Positions 56,748 to 64,000 of a DNA stretch of 64,000 bases are shown piece after piece. The notes under the pieces were generated by a model. That model was not told the origin of the DNA. It made no database searches and was given only the letters and a program-made list of their open reading frames with translations. The stretch covers positions 20,060,774 through 20,124,773 of the forward strand of contig NC_092195.1 in assembly GCF_043641665.1 (NCBI RefSeq). The letters are read 5' to 3'. Made by a program: the position numbers and the translations under genes. Every line of letters starts with the position of its first letter. Position 1 is the stretch's first letter. Origin of the DNA: Enoplosus armatus (Eukaryota > Chordata > Actinopteri > Centrarchiformes > Enoplosidae).

Positions 56748-58175
56748 TGAGTTCTAGACATGGTGAAGACCAATTAGCTGATGTATAACAACAGGGTCAC
56801 GCACATGGTCACGTAACAGGTGCTTAGACACTGTGCACCTCCTTCACCCCTGATCTTGGCATGCACACTCACACATGCACATACACACTTTGACGCTGTC
56901 TTGCTGTTTCCCCTCTTTCTCTAGTGGCCACCTGTTTGCTTCCCTTTCTGCGCCTCGTTTCTTAAGCCCTGGTTGGTCTTAACACATGTAGGAAGGACCT
57001 CTGTGATATGAGTAACACAGTATGTTTGTATGTGTGAAAGTGTAAGTACAGTACATGTGTCCTTGTATGTCCATCTGTGTCCATCTGCTGAATGTGTGCA
57101 TTGTGTGTGCTGGGTGCTTGTCCATGTGTGTTCCAAAGAGAGGAAACCTGATCATGCATTTGCAGTGGTGTTAATCTTCACCATTCATGTGGTTACATGT
57201 ATGTTTTGGGACAAGGCGGTGTGAAGGGTGTCTCAGAACATCTGGAGGATTTTCATCATGGCTTTTGGGTGTTCTGTCATATAACCCTGAATGTTCTCAG
57301 AGTTGTTTTGGGATGTACATTGAGAGACCCAAAAAATAGCTTGTTACGTTTAATAACTTGTAGGTTGTGATGCAATGTGATACATTAGCCCTGAAATAAT
57401 TCCTTATTATGAGTACACCGTTTACATTAAACAGGGTCCTCTGGTGCCGAGCACAAAATATTTTGACACCAGATTTTGTTCTGTTTTTTATTTAATCCAG
57501 GATGAATACTAATTTGGTCTATTGGGTAATTGTTTTGTTTTTAATATTCATAATCATTGGTCAAGGGTACTTTACTTAAGTCTTTATATCTTCACACAAT
57601 TTATGTTTATGTGGTTAAAGACATACAATAATAGAGCTCAGTTGATATATGAGGAGGGAAGCCAAGGGGCTTATACAAAGTCCTCCCCAATGCAAAACAA
57701 AATCAATAAAGTGTAATCGTGAACATCAGAATCACAGATTACTTTGGACTCTTAAAAAACATTTGAGACCAGTTACAATTTCTGAATTGCTTTGACATAT
57801 AATTGGACTATTTTTGTATGTTTGATATGAAGCTATGTAGCCTAATGTTGTTACATCTCTTACACTAAAAACTCTTGAATATTTGATCCTTCATTCAAGT
57901 AAAGTTTAGCATTTTGCAATCCTGCAAAGTTCATCTTAGAAATACAGAAATGATGCTTAAACCCTGAAACACTCAATTTGTTGAGAATGATGACTCATTC
58001 TGAAATAAAGGTGTATTCCACTGAAGAATCCTCGAAGACTACTCCATACAGCCGCAGAGCCTCTGCGGTGTTGATTGGCTGGTATGTGAGGGCTTGTGAT
58101 TATGGTGACCTATAGGATTTAATGGTTGTTGAAACCCTATGCCTGTGGGTAGTCCAGGAAGTGCAAAGTCATCTA

Positions 58176-58179
<4 letters not shown>

Positions 58180-58264
<85 letters not shown>
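58180..58264 (+). repeat. (TG)n microsatellite
   Basis: About 42 TG units with one GC interruption near 58232; one of the two longest TG runs in the window. Confidence 0.97.
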
Positions 58265-58267
<3 letters not shown>

Positions 58268-58324
58268 TTTTGAAGGCTGAGGTAACCCTTATGTTTACGC
58301 TGTCAGTCATGGGAGCAGGGCCAT

Positions 58325-58445
58325 TATTTTTTGTTTTATTTTTATTTATCCTTTATGTAACCAGGAAGGTCTCGTTGAGATATAAGATGTCTTCTTCCAG
58401 GGAGTCCTGGTCAAGACGGCAGCACAAGCAGTTTCACATAAAAAA
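58325..58445 (+). repeat. Dispersed fish repeat fragment ('TGTAACCAGG' family)
   Basis: TTTATCCTTTATGTAACCAG is followed by GTCTCGTTGAGATATAAGAT and a GTCAAGACGGCAGCACAAGC end. The order matches a widespread teleost repeat and the copy at 48233-48310. Confidence 0.6.
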
Positions 58446-59679
58446 AAAACACTTTCACATGTTAGAACAAACAATACATAAAAACAACACAAAAACAAAT
58501 ACTGAAAGAATAGAGACATACAGGCCTTACCAGCGATATCCATAACACATTCCACCTCAAGTCAAGGATTATGTAAAACAACAACATGTTTCCTTCAAGG
58601 CAGTTTGTTCAAAGAAGGGAGTGCTTCTAAGGTAATGTTATTTTGCGGCTTATTCTATGCCCATGGTGCATAAAAGGAGAAAGCAGTTTTGCCAAGCTCT
58701 GAGTATAAACAGGAGTGTCATGTCACATTTTTTGTTTTCTATTTTTTGGCATTTTTAGTGCATTGTGTGATCAGAATCCCCCCCTGCAATCTGCTACAAA
58801 GACAGGGCACATCACCGGGGAGTTGGCAGTCATGTGGAGAATGTATGGAGTTAAACCCTTCTCTATTTTAGAAGACCTTCATATGCATTAAGTTTGACTT
58901 CAGATGAAAGCTTATAACGGCATGCGCTCACATTCAGCGGTACACATGTAGCTCTGTACGGAGGTATGTGCACATCAGAGGGCCGACCAATGACGTTCAA
59001 TGGAGCTCATTCTCACAATGTGATATGATTCAGTTTGGAAAAAACATCATCAGCATGTCACCATCACTGCTACATAAATATCTCTAAATGTCTCTCAAGA
59101 GGGGATCTAGCTGGTTGACATTTAGTCAATAGAATAACAAAACAGAAGCCAGGTTTCCATCCAAATGTTGTGCAAATTTTAACCAAAATTCAAAGAACAT
59201 TAGCAAAAGCACTGCTGTTATGCAAATATTAGTAGTGGTTCATCAAGATAAAGACCTGGTGCCGCTGATTCTCCTGTTGGGTGCCATTAAACCATTGTAG
59301 AAGAAGAGGGAGGAACAACATGATGTGGTTAAAAGAGCGTCAGTCAAACCTCAAACGATGATTTATTCTCCAAGTCTGTTTCCACTGCACTTTGTCGCAT
59401 TTTGTTTTTATTAATACACGCGTATACAAGCGTAAAGACATTTTTCCGATATTTCCAATTTTTTCCAATTTTCAAACGTGTATAAATACAGGTGGATGGA
59501 AACTCAATTACATTGTTTTGTTTGCTAGAAGTGTAACATATGTTGTCCTGCATGTGAAGGTTGAGCTACAATGGTCTTGACAGTTTTTAACACCAAAAGT
59601 AAAGAGCTCCTGATCTGCAGAAAATGTTAACAATTATTCCTCAATGCTATTCCCAAGAAAGAATGGTATATCTTATGCA

Positions 59680-59682
<3 letters not shown>

Positions 59683-59751
<69 letters not shown>
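59683..59751 (+). repeat. (TG)n microsatellite
   Basis: About 34 TG units. Confidence 0.97.
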
Positions 59752-59752
<1 letters not shown>

Positions 59753-60225
59753 AAGAAGTAGCATAGAGCTAGAAATGAGAATTATGTAAAAAATATAAGG
59801 TATAAAAAATATATACATTTGCAGTATTTAAGTGAAAAATAAGAATATATAAAATAACAATGTATATGTATGTGTATATATATTTATTGCACAGATTATT
59901 GTAATTTTAAGTCAGTGTTCTCTACCTATATCTTTGTGAGAATTTAAGTTTGACTTGGTGCTTGTAATAATAATAATGATAATGACATTGCTTGCTTTAA
60001 GACATGCCCACAGGTTGATTTCTATATGTGTTTACTGATGTTGGTATTTAGCAGTTGGGATTTTTGTCAGTGTTTTATAACCAGAGCTTTATGAGTTCAT
60101 CAAATAAGTTTTCAAATGGTGATGACATCAGCACCACAACGACTACCTGAACAATCTCGGTTCAGTCCGTATTTACCCGAAGTCTGTTGACCAGAGCTGG
60201 GTATCAAACCTCAATATTTTCTAAG

Positions 60226-60375
60226 TCAAGTCAATTTTATTTATATAGTCCAATACCACAAATTAAATTTGCCTGAAGGGGCTTCACCATCTGTACAGTA
60301 TACGACACCCTCTATCCTTAGGCCCTGTCCATGAGCAAAGCACTGAGTCCTTCCATGGGGCATTGAGCTGTACCT
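60226..60375 (+). repeat. Dispersed fish repeat fragment ('TTTATTTATATAG' family)
   Basis: AGTCAATTTTATTTATATAG, CCAATACCACAAATTAAATT, TGCCTGAAGGGGCTTCACCA and a CCTTAGGCCCTGTCC end follow the order of a very common percomorph interspersed repeat. No coding capacity. Confidence 0.6.
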
Positions 60376-63300
60376 GACCCTCCACTAGGTATAACGTATG
60401 AAATATTGGGAAACTCTGCTGTTTGGAGTAGTTTTATCAGTTTTTACTTCTTCTCCATAAGTCCTTGAGGGACTAAAAGACAACTGGAAGGGCAGAGAGA
60501 GAGACATAGGAGAAACACAGGAATATGATTAGGCATTGAAAGGTACGCTGATGGTGAGATAGAGGGAGAGAGGTGTGGGAAGTGTAATGAGGAATATTGG
60601 ATCACACCGGTACTATATTTAGCCCAGAGTAGTGTTTCACCGGCAGGGAGAGAGAGGGGGGGGAAGAAAGAAAGGAAGGAGGGTAGGGGGCAATGAAGGA
60701 AGGAGGTACAGGAGTACGTGATTAGTGCAGAGTAGAGTTTCACTGGTCAAGAGGGAAAACAGGAAGGAGAGGTGGAACGAGGTAAAGAAGGAAAGGGGAG
60801 GATGGATTTCTTACAACATAACATACTCTGTGGTGGCCATGTTGGAGGTCGTCCTGTCCTGGGTTGCGTAGTAGTTAACAGCTGATCTCATTTTCAAACA
60901 TATAACTGGGGTCTCTCAGCCAAATGTTCAATTCATGTGGTTTTGGAGAAATTATTATGTCGCCATTTCCATCATAGTGACATAGTGAGTTAACAATAAT
61001 ATCTGACTATATATTGTTTCACCTTAGCTAATGTTGCTATAGATTGCATTGTGCTTATTACAGAGGAACATTTTGCATAATATACTCTATATACTGATTA
61101 ATGTTGATTAAACAACACACAAACAAATATTTAATAGTCTTGATTATTCTCAAAGTTGATAACAAACAATCATTGCTTTGGTGTGCGCATCCCTACTCCA
61201 CCCCTAGCCTGTTATTTTGCTTTAACGCAGCCTGCAGGCTAGTTAACAAACCGGTTTATGAATATTACAAGTATAATTTGGTTTGTTTAGGCATGTAAAC
61301 AAAGTGTCCTGTTTACTGCTGACTTATTAAACTGTGCACATGTTGTTTTCATTGAGTGAAAAACACCATAGATTCCTGTAGGAAAACTATAACATTAGAC
61401 TACGCCAATACATATGCAAACAAGTAGTTATTATTCATCCTCTGTAAATGTACATCATATGTATGCAAGGTAAAAGTACATGCGTGACAAGGCTGTATAC
61501 TGTATAGGGACTAGGGTTGAAGAAAATGTTTTTAATGTGTTGCAGAGCTTTAAAGATCAAAGCAAATCTCCTTTTAGTAACCTCAAAATTAGAACAATGT
61601 TGATTGTTCGACAATGATTGTTTTTTTCCTGGTTGTTCCATATTTGGCCTGTGTTGGTCAATTATCCAATGGACTAGAGTACGATGGAGTCAGCCCAGAG
61701 AGCAGAACTAGTGTTTAAGTTTATGATTAATTATGATTCTTCCCATGTTTGAACTGTAGTTCTAATTTCAGGTAGAAGGTGACAGCTCTAAAGACATCTA
61801 GTGACAGCAAGAGGAGTGGGCCAATTTGTATTGGCATGAGAGGCCTGTACACTTCTTTGTCTGCATGTTTGTTAAACAAAAAAGACATTTCTGTGTGAAT
61901 GAAACATTTTCTTGAGTCTGAAGAAGAATCAGTGTGGTGTGGTTAGTTACTCAAGGTGTGAATCTGACAGTGTATCATGTGTCTGTCTGGCGTGACATTA
62001 TGGTAAGGCGATAGTTGTCCCCTTTCCAGTGCATTTCTGTGTAATGTCCTTGTGGACATTAGCTTTCAGGACATCTCAGGAATAATCTATGATGAGAAAA
62101 TCCTCACTTCTTAGAAAGCACGGAGCGCCCTTTTTGAAGTCATGTCTCACATAGAGATACTGTTGCTTAGATCAGCAGAAGAGTTTGTTGTGTGTTACAT
62201 TTAACATTAAACACATGAGCACCACCTACCAAATCCAGGCATCTGTGGCTTCTATTGTTTGAGTCTGTGTTGTGTGTTGGTATTCAGTTACAGCACATTG
62301 TGTGTTATGCTGTTCAGGTTTCACTGTGCATTGACTGGCGTCTGTGCTCACACAGCATCGCCAGCACCTTATGCACACACATATGCGTGTGTCTAAATCC
62401 ATCCATCCATCCATCACTGTCTGTCCATGAACCTGCTAAATTAGAAGGTGTTGAGCGCTTACTGCACGGGCGTCCAAAGTGTCAGCACGACTTACCAGCT
62501 TGTCAGTTCCTGGAGTTCTATTGTCTGCTGTTGATGTATCAAGAATATATATGAGCCCTATATGAGTCCAGTATTTGTGGCACAGTGCTGGAATATTAGA
62601 CGACGCTTCAGTAGTGTATCAATAAATATTTTCTGATTAACTGTGATTCTGAGTAGTGGGAATGAAGAAAATGACTTAACGCTAACAAAAGTATAGCTAG
62701 CATATACTTTTATTGGCATTTATGGCTATAAAATTCATCAACATGAAATTTGAAGTATACCCATAACCTTTTACTTTCAAATTTGAACCTTTATGACTTT
62801 GGTGACCTCTGGTGTTCCTGCATAGTATTGTTTAATATTAATGTGGCTGTCGAATTTACACTCTATATAATTTGCATAAAATTTCACTCTAAAAAGACTG
62901 CGCCATTTTTAACAGAAATCTGAGGAAAAACAGAAAAATCTGAGGTAATCATTCCATCAAGCCAAATACTCTTTACTAGCAGCTGTCACTAGTTATAGTA
63001 ATAACTACCATTGCATTACTGGCAGAAAATTACACCCCACATTAAACATATCAGTTTCATTAAATGTCTTTCCATGTTTTTCCGATCTACATCAACAAAT
63101 CTTGCAGAGCAGTTACCAGTAGAACCACTGGGCAGGTCCCAGGTGTGGATATATACGACAGTAAGAATACTCATCACCCACACTCCATATGAACACCTAG
63201 AAAGTTTAAGTGCACTTCTCTACTTTTTAAATGCAAGAGGGCATCTCCTGCTGAAAGAGATACTTGTGCTAGTGAGAGAGAGAGGGAGGGAGATGAATTA

Positions 63301-63584
63301 GAGAATTAATCTCTTCCCCACATGTCCAAGGCAATTTTCATGGAGTCTGTCCAGAGGTGATAAATCTAGAGGCAAAGCCTATGTTTCTGCTTCCATTAGA
63401 GCTGTTTGGGTCAACACGTGGTCCTGTCTATTTTTAAAATGGACTCTTCTCTGCCAGAGTACTGTCACACTCCACATTCTCGCTTTTTCAGGAACTATCT
63501 GTATACGTCTAATGATTGAATGCTGGATGTTCATATGATTTGTTCTCGCCTGATTAATGGATTGATTTACTGATTGATTGACAG

Positions 63585-63888
63585 CTCTATGGGGAGTACC
63601 AAGAGCACCAAGGAGGCTCCGGCAGACGGGAGGCCACGCGGCTGCTGACAGAGAGACAGATCAAGAAACATGGCAACCATCCCCGCAGCCACGGGAGGAC
63701 ACGGCATGGCCGCCGTGGCCATGGTCAAAATGGATACCACAGTCGACACGGACATCAGCACGGCTATCACAGCAGACAAAGGAACAGGCGTCAGTCCAAC
63801 ATGGAGGCAGAGGATGCTGATGAGCAGACAGCTGAACCCGACCTTACTTCCTCTATGAAGAAGAAACGCTCCTACTCCAAGTGTAGAG
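63585..63888 (+). CDS. Internal exon of an unidentified His/Arg-rich protein
   Basis: A 304-base open exon with a good acceptor (gattgattgacag) and donor (AGAG|gtgagc), phase 0 in and phase 1 out. It begins LYGEYQEHQGG, continues with TERQIKKHG, and then has a run of His, Arg and Gly repeats (GRTRHGRRGHG, YHSRHGHQHGYHSRQ). An acidic stretch (MEAEDADEQTAEPD) and a basic end (MKKKRSYSKCR) follow. GC content is far above its surround. The alternation of GH/RH suggests a disordered, possibly metal- or RNA-binding segment, but the gene was not recognised. It continues beyond the right edge. Confidence 0.65.
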
Positions 63889-64000
63889 GTGAGCGATCCT
63901 GAGGAAAGATAACAAAGGAGGTAAAGATGCAGATGCTTTATTGCTGCTTTTTGTGATCTTTTCTGGTGTTTGGTTTTGTCAGACTGCATAGCGCGGGTGC
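63889..64000 (+). other. Intron of the right-end gene, to the window edge
   Basis: About 110 bases after the donor; GA-rich then T-rich, with an acceptor-like 'tttggttttgtcag' at about 63970-63983 whose exon, if real, would run past the edge. Confidence 0.35.

Larger units (their letters stand above)
56760..63570. other. Gene-poor DNA, possibly a long first intron
   Basis: No exon recognised on either strand. It contains (TG)n runs at 58180-58264 and 59683-59751 and fish repeat fragments at 58325 and 60226. Confidence 0.5.

Noticed and set aside
58180..58545. ORF starting with Cys/Val alternation
   Set aside because: Translation of (TG)n joined to a dispersed repeat.
3421..59751. Search for CRISPR arrays among the many simple repeats
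   Set aside because: All arrays are mono- to nonanucleotide tandem repeats without unique spacers; the DNA is vertebrate.

Overview
The window is vertebrate nuclear DNA, almost certainly from a ray-finned (teleost, probably percomorph) fish. The genes have many GT-AG introns and encode vertebrate proteins. Introns and spacers are full of long (TG)n runs and dispersed repeats typical of fish, and an uninterrupted non-LTR retrotransposon sits in one intron. Exon limits were worked out by hand from splice sites, reading-frame phase and family resemblance.

Layout. (1) 296-4018 (+): a type II membrane C-type lectin-like receptor; the last lectin exon is not found and a 0.5-kb purine tract lies where it would be expected. 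(2) 6464-7916 (+): cox6b1, 86 codons, complete. (3) 10135-26350 (+): slc2a3 (GLUT3), 10 coding exons, 530 aa, with a CpG-rich promoter and a GC-AG first intron; intron 5 holds a full-length LINE on the minus strand with an open 999-aa endonuclease/reverse transcriptase ORF. (4) 33508-41364 (+): phc1 (polyhomeotic 1), 14 coding exons, 900 aa, with HD1, FCS zinc finger and SAM domain. (5) 51442-45078 (-): styk1, a receptor-like pseudokinase, nine coding exons, 433 aa, all phases consistent. (6) 51.5-63.6 kb: microsatellite-rich DNA with no recognised gene except a well-formed His/Arg-rich exon at 63585-63888 (+), possibly spliced from a short exon at 56392-56442; the gene is unidentified and runs off the right edge.

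How the genes relate. They do not form one pathway. Their grouping resembles the human 12p13 natural-killer gene complex region, where SLC2A3, PHC1, STYK1 and C-type lectin receptors lie on one arm, so this looks like an ancient syntenic block carrying a lectin receptor. phc1 and styk1 converge tail to tail across about 1 kb. slc2a3 and phc1 are tandem, with about 0.6 kb between the last slc2a3 polyA signal and the phc1 CpG island.

The main points of interest are the lectin gene without its last exon, the teleost STYK1 without the catalytic-loop Asp and Asn, the intact LINE with a palindrome of two YY1-like sites at its 5' end and a hydrophobic ORF start, and the unidentified right-end gene. 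No CRISPR array, operon or tRNA/rRNA gene was seen.
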